A stretch of 64,000 bases of DNA. Source: MFD01213-c1 sp963704405 (GTDB taxonomy: Bacteria > Planctomycetota > Phycisphaerae > Tepidisphaerales > Tepidisphaeraceae). Below are positions 46,929-55,134 of the stretch, one piece after another. Numbering within the stretch: position 1 is the stretch's first letter; every line of letters starts with the position of its first letter. Made by a program: the position numbers and the translations under genes. The notes beneath the pieces were generated by a model. It did not search any database. It saw nothing but the letters and a program-made list of their open reading frames with translations, and had not been told where the DNA came from. The stretch lies in NCBI GenBank assembly GCA_963704405.1, contig OY969903.1:1178001-1242000 (forward strand), in the 5' to 3' direction.

Positions 46929-46956
46929 CCGCCGGTGAATAACCGGCGGTTTTTTT
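46929..46956 (+). terminator. Rho-independent terminator of the second pseudopilin
   Basis: CCGCCGGT and ACCGGCGG form a perfect eight-base stem with loop GAATA, followed by seven T, 42 bases after the stop codon. Confidence 0.9.
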
Positions 46957-47670
46957 GAATCGCGATTGCCACGTACTTTCCTCTGCTCCTGTTTCCCGGA
47001 GTACTGGCAGCGCCGATAAGAGCGACATGTATTTGCCTTGAGCGAAACAGAGCGGCAAGCCTGAATTTTCCGAGCTAAGAAAACTTGCTGATTTCCGAGG
47101 TCCGCGATCAAAATCTTCTAATTATTTTTTTTGGCATTTCCCTATTTTAATCGCGCACGCGGCGCTGCGCAACGTCCGGAATTCACTTCATCCCGCCCTC
47201 TGTCTGATAATGCGCTCGTTACCAAACTCTCCCCACTCCTCCACCTCGCCTACTCGCTTCCAACGCGCGAGCGCCCCATAACCCCGAGGGGCGCTCGTAA
47301 GGCGATCACATCTAAAGTCACCCCATATACGACGACGATGAGACGCAAGACAGCGATAAGACCGGTCGATTCACCGGGGCGCACGCCCGGAAACAGCAGC
47401 CGGTTGAATCAGACTTGTGAGAAAGGAGCCCATGTATGAGCCAACACGGTCGGTCGTTCAGGTATTTCCCTGAGTGAGCCGACCCGCAGGAACCAGGCCT
47501 GACATCAGGCGTGGCCTGCAAGGCTGCTGTGCTGGAAGGATTTTACCCTGACCCCCCAGCGACGAAGGAGCATGCAGAGTTCCTTCCCGGCCTTTCAAGG
47601 GAATGAAGGGCGCGTTCCAAAGACCGCAGATCCGCGGGACGCGCAAAACAATAGTCAAGGAAAGACAATC
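46957..47670. other. Long upstream region of flagellin
   Basis: The 714-base gap holds a perfect ten-base hairpin (CGAGCGCCCC with GGGGCGCTCG, 47268-47297) without a T-run. It also holds a possible sigma-28 promoter at 47313-47341 and a tiny frame near 47435 (about 12-13 codons) behind AAAGGAG. If the promoter is right the flagellin mRNA has a leader of about 330 bases. No other gene was seen. Confidence 0.45.
47313..47341 (+). promoter_or_regulatory. Possible sigma-28 (FliA-type) promoter
   Basis: TAAAGT at 47313-47318 matches the flagellar -35 box. GACGATGA at 47334-47341 resembles the -10 box GCCGATAA at six of eight positions, but the spacing is about two bases longer than usual. It is the best candidate upstream of flagellin; no experimental support. 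Confidence 0.3.
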
Positions 47671-49114
47671 ATGAGCAGAATTAACACCAACGTCACGTCG
47701 CTGATCGCTCAGCGCGTGCTCGCAAAGAACAATGCGGCATTGAATACCAGCCTCGAACGTCTGAGCACCGGTTTGAAGATCAACTCCGGCGCCGACGATC
47801 CTGCAGGCCTGATCGCCAGCGAGAACCTCAAGGCCCAGGAAGCCGGGATCACGCAGGCGATTGATAACGCCCAGCGCGCCACCAACATTATCGGCACCGC
47901 CGAAGGTGGTTTGAACGAAGTCAGCAGCCTGCTGACCCAGGTCCAGAGCCTGGTCAGCCAGACCGCCAACAGCGGTGGTTTGAGCCAGGACGAAATCAAC
48001 GCGAATCAGCTTCAGGTTGACTCGGTGCTCAGCACCATCAACCGCATCGCCGGTGCAACGCAGTTCCAGGGCAAGAAGCTCCTGAACGGCGATTACGCAT
48101 ACACCACCAGCAGCGCGGCCACGCAGCGCATTTGATGCGATTCAGGTCAATGCCGCGCATTTGTCTGACAACAAGACATTGAGCGTCGTTGTGCAGGTCA
48201 CCAACAGCGCGACCAGCGGTGAAGTCCGCTATACGGCCGGTACAGTGACCGGCGGTGGCGTCGGATATACCTCCGGTGGCACTCCCGTGACGCTCGAAAT
48301 TGCCGGAACGGCCGGCACCGAGCAGCTCAGCTTTGCCGGCAGTTCGACCATCAGCTCGGTCGCGACCGCCATCAACAACATCAAGGACGTGACCGGAGTC
48401 AGCGCTTTAGTCTCCGGCACCACGCTCCGGTTTGACTCGACAGGATTTGGCTCAGCGCAGTTTGTCAGCATCAAGGCTGTTGCCGGCGCTGCCCACTTCA
48501 ACGTCACCGGTGGCACCAGCGGCAAGTCCTTCGGGACCGATGCGGCCGTCACTGTGAACGGTGCTGCCGCCACCGCGGCCGGCAAGGACGTCACCTACCG
48601 CAGCAACGACCTGGACCTTTCGTTCACGCTCACCAAAGGGCTGAACGCCGGACAAACCAAGACGTTCGGTATCACCGGCGGTGGCGCGACGTTCGCCTTG
48701 GGTTCCAAAGTCACCGAAACCGACAAAGCCTCCCTGGGCATCCAATCGGTTTCGACCGGCAGCCTCGGCGATTCCACCCTCGGTTTCCTAAGCTCCCTTT
48801 CTTCCGGTGGCGCTAATGCGCTCACCAGCGGCAACCTGGTCACCAGCCAGAAGATCGTCGATGAGTCGATCAAGCAGGTGTCACAGCTCCGCGGTCGACT
48901 GGGCGCGTTCCAGAAGTTCACGCTCGGCAGCACGATCAACAGCCTTGGCGTTGCGTTTGAAAACGCCTCGGCCGCTGAAAGTGCCATCGCCGACACGGAC
49001 TTCTCGGCGGAAACGTCGAATCTGACGAGGAACCAGATCCTGTCACAGGCGGCCACAACCGTTCTGTCGCAGGCCAACTCGGCTCCTCAGCAGGTGCTGA
49101 CGCTTCTCCGTTAA
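47671..49114 (+). CDS. fliC: Flagellin, frame broken at 48131-48133
   Basis: Flagellin polymerises into the flagellar filament after type III export. The start SRINTNVTSLIAQRVLAKNN and LSTGLKINSGADDPAGLIAS are the conserved D0/D1 helices. The C-terminal DTDFSAETSNLTRNQILSQA and NSAPQQVLTLLR complete the coiled pair. The first frame stops at 48135 after AATQRI, and the second continues with AIQVNAAHLSDNKTLS. Deleting one T of a TTT run gives IDAIQVNAAHLSDN, the expected sequence. The full length is then about 480 residues with a central variable domain. ATG 47671 has AAGGA nine bases upstream. The error is most likely in the sequence; otherwise this copy is dead. Confidence 0.9.
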
Positions 49115-49181
49115 TTGAGACGAATGATCACCAGGTTCTTCGTTCTGGTGACGACGTTTCCCAAACTTTCTCACAAGTCAG

Positions 49182-49214
49182 GAACCCCCGGTCGAAAGAC
49201 CGGGGGTTCTTTTT
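49182..49214 (+). terminator. Rho-independent terminator of flagellin
   Basis: GAACCCCCGGTC and GACCGGGGGTTC form a 12-base perfect stem with a stable GAAA tetraloop, followed by five T. It lies 67 bases after the flagellin stop. Confidence 0.93.
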
Positions 49215-49252
49215 GAGCGGCAATATAAAAGTCGCCCTTCATGCCTAATCAC

Positions 49253-49549
49253 TTATGGCTGCGTCGTCGGCCGCCCCTGGTTGCTGAGGGTGTTTGAATC
49301 AGCGCCGTTTTGTATGCGGCCATTATTCAATTGCGTATCTGTGGGCTGGCCATAGTTCTGCATCTTCTGAGAAGTGCCGCTGGGGCCCATAGCAGCGCCG
49401 CCACTCGACATATTCGATGAACCACTGCCCGAAGTGCTGCCGGTGCCTGCGTTATCGCCTGGAGTGTTCCCGCTTTGATCCGACTGGCAGCCCAGAATGC
49501 CAATGCCCATTGCACACGCCAGAACAATTGCTGAAAGAGTGCGAATCAT
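49253..49549 (-). CDS. Small Ser/Gly/Asn-rich lipoprotein
   Basis: A 98-residue protein with a signal peptide MIRTLSAIVLACAMGIGILG and a lipobox ILGC, so the mature protein starts at Cys21 and is lipid-anchored. The mature part is low in complexity: SDQSGNTPGDNAGTGSTSGS and similar, then TQLNNGRIQNGADSN. No domain is recognised and no partner is suggested. ATG 49549 is preceded by GGAG at eight bases. It is probably a disordered envelope lipoprotein. Confidence 0.75.
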   Translation of the reverse strand: MIRTLSAIVLACAMGIGILGCQSDQSGNTPGDNAGTGSTSGSGSSNMSSGGAAMGPSGTSQKMQNYGQPTDTQLNNGRIQNGADSNTLSNQGRPTTQP

Positions 49550-49677
49550 GACAAAACTCCTGCGGTAAACCGCAAAAAAGGGAATCGTTCACGACCGACG
49601 CAGACCGTCGATCTGTCCGCAAAAAACGGTTGTTACACAGGTGTTGCAATCCCCATTCCATCCGGATTGATCCACAC

Positions 49678-50353
49678 TCAATGGGGTTGAGCGGGCGTTT
49701 GGGTCCCCATGCGGTGTTCTGTGCCCGCGCAGGCGGGCGATGTTGGTCCGGTGTTTATAGACGATCATGACGGCCATCAATATCGCAAAGAGCAGCAGCG
49801 GCAGTTGCTCGCCTTGTGGATCCCATCCCCGATGCAGGCCGATCGCAAGGTATGCCAGAGGGAAGGTGATGGATGCCGTCATGGAGCTTACGCTGATGTA
49901 TCGAGACAGGTAGAGCGTTGCGATGAACACACCAATCGCCAGCAGCCCCGGCAATGTGTAATACGGCCACAACCCCAGCACCACCCCTGCGCTGGTGGCA
50001 ACGCCTTTGCCGCCTTTGAACTTCAGAAAAATGCTGAACATATGCCCCGCGATGGAGGCAAAGCCGACCAGCAGCACCAGCACATAGATCCTGCTGGAAG
50101 GGGCTGTTCGATTGCTGATAGCCGCCGCCAGCAGCATCGGCAGCAATCCCTTGAGCATGTCCAGTATGAATACGATGAAGAAGAATCGCTTGCCGAGGAG
50201 CCGCCCGACATTGCTTGCCCCGATGTTGCCGCTGCCGGCATGTCGCACATCGACCCCTTTAGCGAGGCCGACAAGAAACCCGAATGGAACTGATCCCAGA
50301 AGGTAAGCCGGCGGAAGCAGCGCCACCAACATTTGCTGGGGGGAAAGGGCCAT
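49678..50353 (-). CDS. plsY: Glycerol-3-phosphate acyltransferase PlsY, C-terminal frame shifted near 49725
   Basis: An integral membrane enzyme that acylates glycerol-3-phosphate with acyl-phosphate, the first step of phospholipid synthesis. Conserved motifs: GSVPFGFLVG, the glycerophosphate site GSGNIGASNVGR (about residues 41-52), FKGGKGVATSAG (about 112-123) and VYKHRTNIARL near the end. In the frame as given, translation runs on to 49589 through an unlike tail. Removing one G from a GGG run at 49724-49726 yields LRGTEHRMGTQTPAQPH and a stop at 49678-49680, which is the usual PlsY ending. I therefore give the shorter end; the literal frame ends at 49589. About 225 residues, with roughly six helices. 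Confidence 0.88.
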
Positions 50354-50401
50354 AGGCCGCCGTTTTTAACCGATCGAATGCGGCCTGTCGCCGCTGCACG
50401 T

Positions 50402-50752
50402 CTATATGCCTGGCAGCATCCCCGCCGGCAGGCCGGCGTTTGCCGCCATTTTCTGCATTTCATCCTTCACCATGTCCGCGGCCTTCGCCTGGGCGGCGGC
50501 GACGGCGGCGGTGATCACATCTTCCAGCAGGTCTGTGTCGTTCACGTCGATCCTGGTTTTGTCGATGCGGACCTTCACCAGTTCCATTCTCCCGTTGACG
50601 ACGGCCGACACCATTCCACCACCGGCGTCGGCGCTGACCTGCCGGCGGGCCAGGTCCTCCTGGATCTGCTTCATCTTCTCCTGCATCTCTTTGGCTTTGC
50701 GCATCAGTTCCATTGGGTTGCCGAGGCTTTTTAGCGCGTCAAACATTGACAT
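50402..50752 (-). CDS. YbaB/EbfC family nucleoid-associated protein
   Basis: A 116-residue protein. The N-terminal helix LMRKAKEMQEKMKQIQEDLA and the strand pair SADAGGGMVSAVVNGRMEL are typical of YbaB/EbfC, a small dimeric DNA-binding protein. It lies directly downstream of dnaX on the same strand, the gene order seen across bacteria (dnaX-ybaB-recR), here without recR. AAGGA lies nine bases before ATG 50752. The protein is probably co-transcribed with dnaX. Confidence 0.9.
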   Translation of the reverse strand: MSMFDALKSLGNPMELMRKAKEMQEKMKQIQEDLARRQVSADAGGGMVSAVVNGRMELVKVRIDKTRIDVNDTDLLEDVITAAVAAAQAKAADMVKDEMQKMAANAGLPAGMLPGI

Positions 50753-50788
50753 GGGTATTGGTCCTTTGTCGGTGGTCTGTTGAGGCTT

Positions 50789-52812
50789 TTATTCTTCGAG
50801 CCTGATGATTGTTCCGCCGAGTTGATCCACCACGGCGCGGATCAGGGGTTCGGTTTGATAGAGCTTTGTTCGCATTTCTTCGGTGATGCGGATTGTCGGT
50901 GTATTTTCAATGGGCGCTGCAGGCGGCGCGGCGGCAACCGGGCGGGCGGCGCCTGCCGCTGCGGGGGCGAGGTTATGGACGGTGGCGCGGGCGCCGGCGG
51001 CATCGAATCGCCATTTGAATCCACCTCAAACTTCACACCAACGGTTTGCTCCAGCACCTGGCATAGCGCATCGCGCACTAAATCTTTTTTGCCGTTGCGC
51101 TCCAGCATCTTCACAAATGTTTCGTGCTGTTTGCCGTAACGGATGACGGCGCGGCCGTCTTCGATGCCAACGAGCCGGCCATGCATCAGCAGGCCGCTGA
51201 GGGCCGGGCCCTGGTTTGCAATCAGCGCCAGCATTGCCTTCCATTTGGCCGGTAAATCATTGGTATCAACAGGTTCAACATTGGATGCTTCAGGCTTTGA
51301 TTGCGGCGCGGCTGCGGAAGCCGCGGCGTGCTGCGCCATGAGTGTCGCCAGCGAGACTTTCGGGCCATCGCTCTCCCACACTTTCCCAACTGCAGGGAGA
51401 TCATCGTCATCATCGAGAAGGTCCGGCGGGGCGGACACGGCTGGCGCGGAACTTACCGCAGCGGCGGGGGGGGCCGCAGGGGGATGAGGGAGCGGAGCAG
51501 CGTCGTGCGCCGACGGACTTTGGAGGAGGGGTTCAGGTTCTATCGGAGTTTTAATTTCCGGTGGTGCAGCGGGGCCGCGCACAGCAGGATTTGCTCGCGG
51601 CATTGCAGCGACGTTTGCTACGGATGTCTCAACGGGCTTTTTTTTTTGCGAGGCAGAAACTGCGGATGATCCATTTCCTCCGGCCCGTGCGACTAATTCC
51701 CCGATGCTCGCAAACTGATCCGCCAGCGCCATCCGCACCAATGTCGCATCGAGCAGCGCCCGCCCGGCCTGCGATTGGCGGACATGCCGCCGCAACTCTT
51801 CCAGGATGACGATGTCCTGCGACAGCGCCCCGGCATCGAATTGCTGCGATTGCTTCGTCAATTCGGCCAGCGAAAGCCCCGGCACTTCAACCAGGTGTGA
51901 ATCCGGGCCGCAGGTGCGAAGGATCAGCAGATTCCGAAGATGATCGACCAGTGACGCGATGAGCGAATCAACCGACAGCCCGTTGGTGATGATGGAATCC
52001 GCCTGACCGATCGCGAATTTCACATTACCGCCGCCGATCGCGGCGACCAGGTCAAAAATCAACTGGCTCTTCGGCAGCCCGAGCAACTGCTCGATCATGT
52101 CCACCGTCAGGTGCTTTTCACCGACGCTGAGCAGCCGGTCCAGGAGCGACAGCGAATCCCGCATCGATCCCGCGCCTGCCTTGGCGACCAGCAGCAGCGC
52201 GTCATCGTCGGCGTCGATTTTTTCGGTTTTGCAGATTTCTTTCAGATGAGCCGCGATCTCGCGCGTGCCGATGTTGCGGAAGTCATATCGCTGGCAGCGC
52301 GACAAGATCGTCGCCAGCACCTTCTCGGGCTCTGTCGTTGCAAGAATAAACTTCACATGGCTCGGTGGTTCTTCCAGCGTCTTGAGAAGCGCGTTAAACG
52401 CGTTCTTCGACAGCATGTGCACTTCATCGATGATGAACACCTTGAACCGCGACCGGGCCGGTGTGTTGTAGGCGCTGGAAATAATCACATCGCGCACGTT
52501 ATCCACGCCGGTATTGCTGGCGGCGTCGATCTCGATCACGTCGATGTCTTCGCCGCGTGCGATTGCCTTGCACGAATCGCACTTGTCGCAAGGTTGCGTC
52601 ACCGGGTGATTGGCGGACTGGCAGTTGAGGCATTTCGCGAGAATGCGCGCTGTCGAGGTTTTGCCGGTGCCGCGCGTGCCGCAGAAGAGATAGGCGTGGG
52701 CGATGCGATCCGATTCAATTGCCTTTTTAAGCGTCTGCGCAATGTGATTCTGCCCGACGACTTCGTCGAACGTATTGGAGCGATAGCGGCGGGCAAGAAC
52801 GGTGTAAGACAT
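50789..52812 (-). CDS. dnaX: DNA polymerase III subunit gamma/tau, C-terminal frame shifted near 51010
   Basis: The clamp-loader ATPase. MSYTVLARRYRSNTFDEVVG is the canonical start (ATG 52812). Walker A is FCGTRGTGKTSTAR, four zinc cysteines lie between CLNCQ and CDKCDSCK, Walker B is VFIIDEVHML, and sensor 1 is LATTEPEKV. The central region is Pro/Ala-rich. The literal frame ends at 50842 with a random-looking tail. The -1 frame from about 51000 reads ATVHNLAPAAAGAARPVAAA and ends ITEEMRTKLYQTEPLIRAVV plus DQLGGTIIRLEE, a credible C-terminus with a stop at 50789. An indel between 51000 and 51028 explains this. A programmed shift is less likely. Confidence 0.9.
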
Positions 52813-53161
52813 AGTGACAACGCTAAAAACCGAGACGAAGATTTTAGCACATTCATCTTGCTGAATCATCAGGCGGATTAATTCGCAAGATAGCTGGGGT
52901 GTAACGCTTGATTGTGGCGGCGGAAATATGGATGGGAAATTTTAACGCGGAGGCGCTGAGACGCAGAGAAAAGATGCGTTTTCATTTTATCTCTCTTCGT
53001 CGGTGCGCTTGTGCGCGAGGAGCTTGCCATTCCGCCACAAACGAGAGTTACACCCGATAGCTGCGATCGGCGATTTTCACTGTTTGATTCTGCCGCACAC
53101 GTGTAACGTGCTCGGCATGAAAGTGATCTGCTGATTCTCCTGCATGCAAAGGAAAAATTTT
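52813..53161. other. Intergenic region with a dispersed repeat
   Basis: The 349-base gap upstream of dnaX holds the repeat at 52944-52970. The rest, including a GTGTAACG word at 52900 and 53101, shows no gene or clear promoter. Confidence 0.4.
52944..52970. repeat. Copy of the ACGCAGAG/CGCGGAGG dispersed repeat
   Basis: AACGCGGAGGCGCTGAGACG and the following CAGAGAA share their words with the arms of the long palindrome at 10441-10586. This copy is a single arm, not a hairpin. Confidence 0.55.
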
Positions 53162-54076
53162 TTACTCATGCAATTTCAAATATTTTACCCCTGCCACCGC
53201 CGCACCGGTGCGATCGGGCAGTTCCATGGGGTCCAGCGTAATCCATCCATGATATGAAGCGCCATCCAGGTTGCTTAAAAGCTCATCCCATTTTGTATCG
53301 CCGCGGCCAATGGGCATTGGCTTGGTCCGCCGATCGGCGCCGCGGACGGCATCGCGGCCGCGGACGTGGCGGACGTGTGAGCCCAGTCGCGAAAACGTTT
53401 CGTACATATCCCACCTGTCGCGCAGGACGGCGACCGGATCCAGATCAATCCCGAACCACGGGCATCGAGCCGCGCTGAGCACCCGATCAATCGCAGCAAA
53501 TGACGCCAGATCGCTCCGCATGGCCACCATCACGTTATATCGATCCGCCAACACGCCTATTTCCGCAAACGCCCCATCCACCTGCGCCACAAACACCGGG
53601 TCCACCGTTTCGGGCACGGACTGCAGTTGTGTAACCTCTGGCGCAGGAGCGGCGGCGAAGGTGGGAATCAGAATCAGCCCGGCTTCTTCCGGTTTGATCT
53701 TCGGCCTGGTTTCCTGAACGGCCGGCGGTTCGGGCAAACGTCCCGCTTCCATGCAAACCAGCGGCGACTGCAACTCTGCCGCCGTCTCCATTATTTTTTG
53801 AAGTTGCGACAGAAGCCGATCGACATCCGCCCCCGGGCCAAGGCCCTTCGCCCCCAGATCAACCCGCAGGCCAACCAGTTCCCGATCCTGCCGCGATAAG
53901 ACCTGCCGGAATTCCCGCCGGCCTGTGGAAGAAAGCGCCGGCAGATCGAGATCTTCCGAAAACGCATCGAACAACAAACCGTTAAACCCTGCCTTGTGCG
54001 CCAGCGTCGGCGCTTCGCGGGGGTCGATTGTCAGAGCGGAAGCAACAACGGCAAATCGGCGGGCAACAGAAGGCAT
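53162..54076 (-). CDS. TIM-barrel sugar isomerase/epimerase-like protein
   Basis: A 304-residue protein of the xylose-isomerase-like TIM-barrel superfamily (AP endonuclease 2 fold). The N-terminal AGFNGLLFDAF and LRVDLGAKGLGP are early barrel strands. VCMEAGRLPEPP, RSDLASF, FGIDLDPVAVLRDRWDMYE, RHVRGRDA and YHGWITLDPMEL follow in barrel order. Several of these positions normally carry metal-binding Glu, Asp or His. The family often works on sugars or inositols in Planctomycetes. A Pro/Ala-rich insert (IPTFAAAPAPEVTQLQSVPE) is unusual. No substrate can be assigned, and the gene is followed at 18 bases by a lipase gene upstream on the same strand. Confidence 0.7.
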   Translation of the reverse strand: MPSVARRFAVVASALTIDPREAPTLAHKAGFNGLLFDAFSEDLDLPALSSTGRREFRQVLSRQDRELVGLRVDLGAKGLGPGADVDRLLSQLQKIMETAAELQSPLVCMEAGRLPEPPAVQETRPKIKPEEAGLILIPTFAAAPAPEVTQLQSVPETVDPVFVAQVDGAFAEIGVLADRYNVMVAMRSDLASFAAIDRVLSAARCPWFGIDLDPVAVLRDRWDMYETFSRLGSHVRHVRGRDAVRGADRRTKPMPIGRGDTKWDELLSNLDGASYHGWITLDPMELPDRTGAAVAGVKYLKLHE

Positions 54077-54094
54077 TTGTTTATTGTATCCCCT

Positions 54095-54877
54095 TTACGC
54101 CAATCCATTCACCTCCTGGACCTCCTGCGTCACCTTATCCAGCATCCTCATCCAGTAGGGAACGATATTTCCGGTCGGTTCTTTTAATTCGATGGTGAAC
54201 CGCCGATTGATGGTATGCCAGTGGTCCGCCGCCCAAACCCCGAGATGTTCGCCCCAGGTGGAGCTTTGGATAGAAACCAGCCCGTCATTTTCCCCTTCGA
54301 CGGCGGAAATCACGCGATGTGCGTGCATTGCAAATGCGGGGATGCGCGTCCAGGGCTTGGCCGCGCTGATGGAGAAATAGCGAACCCCGGGCACATCGTG
54401 TATTTCTTCGTTGAATCGGGCGCAGCGTTCGGTTGTGAGATCGAGCACGGCCTGCATATCCAGCCGCAGAAAGCGCACCAGCCGCATCCCGCCCAACCGC
54501 TGCCCGAGGTTGCGCACCACCCAATCCGCATAAGGGCTTCCGCGGTGCGGCGTGGTCACCGTCACCACCGCCGCCACCCGTTCGGCCAGTCCCAGCTTTG
54601 CCACCGCATATCGCGCATCCAGGCCGCCCATTGAATGCCCGATGAGAATGATCTTCTGATGTTCGCGCCCCAAGATCTGCAATTGCCGCAGGAGTGATTC
54701 CTTGAGCTGCCGCGCCCGATTCTGCACCGAACTGCTCGGATGCACCCGCGTGACGATCAACGGATGCCCCCGTTCGACAATGGCCCGATCGATCCCGCGA
54801 AAATAACTCAGCTTCAGCGGCCCGACATAAATGTCGCCGGTGCCAAACAAACCGTGATGCAGCACGACTGGAAGCAT
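54095..54877 (-). CDS. Alpha/beta-hydrolase, lipase/esterase (PGAP1/LipA-like)
   Basis: A 260-residue protein. VVLHHGLFGTGD contains the oxyanion-hole His-Gly, IGHSMGGLDARY (about residues 79-90) the nucleophile Ser elbow, EGENDGLVSIQSS the catalytic Asp, and AADHWHTINRR the catalytic His. The TTPHRGSPYADW segment after the nucleophile is typical of bacterial triacylglycerol lipases. There is no signal peptide, so it is probably cytoplasmic or membrane-associated by another route. It is adjacent to the TIM-barrel gene on the same strand, 18 bases apart, so the two are likely co-transcribed. Confidence 0.85.
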   Translation of the reverse strand: MLPVVLHHGLFGTGDIYVGPLKLSYFRGIDRAIVERGHPLIVTRVHPSSSVQNRARQLKESLLRQLQILGREHQKIILIGHSMGGLDARYAVAKLGLAERVAAVVTVTTPHRGSPYADWVVRNLGQRLGGMRLVRFLRLDMQAVLDLTTERCARFNEEIHDVPGVRYFSISAAKPWTRIPAFAMHAHRVISAVEGENDGLVSIQSSTWGEHLGVWAADHWHTINRRFTIELKEPTGNIVPYWMRMLDKVTQEVQEVNGLA

Positions 54878-55134
54878 TCGGGGAGTTTAACCGAACAGCG
54901 GGGGAGAAACCCGAAGGGTGAAATTCGCATGACGAATATTCGCATGATGAGGCCCAAATGACGGAATGAAGACCAGAGATGCTGTTCTTCTGATTTTGTT
55001 TTGTCATGCGGTCATTTGAGCATTTGCGATTGATTGGTTATTCGAATTTCGCCCTTGCTGCACCTCCCGTTGGCATTACCACCGCGCGCTTGTACATTAC
55101 TCCGAATTTTCTTCGATCTGAAAGCTTTAAAGAC
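54878..55134. repeat. Intergenic dispersed repeat words upstream of carB
   Basis: GGGTGAAATTCGCATGACG (54916-54934) is matched in inverted form by CGAATTTCGCCCTT (55042-55055). GCCCAAATGACGGAATG recurs inverted at 10679. These short words mark the same intergenic repeat families seen elsewhere. No gene or clear promoter was found. Confidence 0.5.

Noticed and set aside
47572..47670. Upstream ATG at 47572 as the flagellin start
   Set aside because: The AAGGAG is too close to that ATG, and the conserved flagellin N-terminus begins at 47671 with its own ribosome site.
51085..51090. A6 run in dnaX as a programmed -1 frameshift site for the missing C-terminus
   Set aside because: The -1 frame from this site meets a TGA at 51026-51028, so it cannot reach the conserved tail. 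A simple indel downstream fits better.
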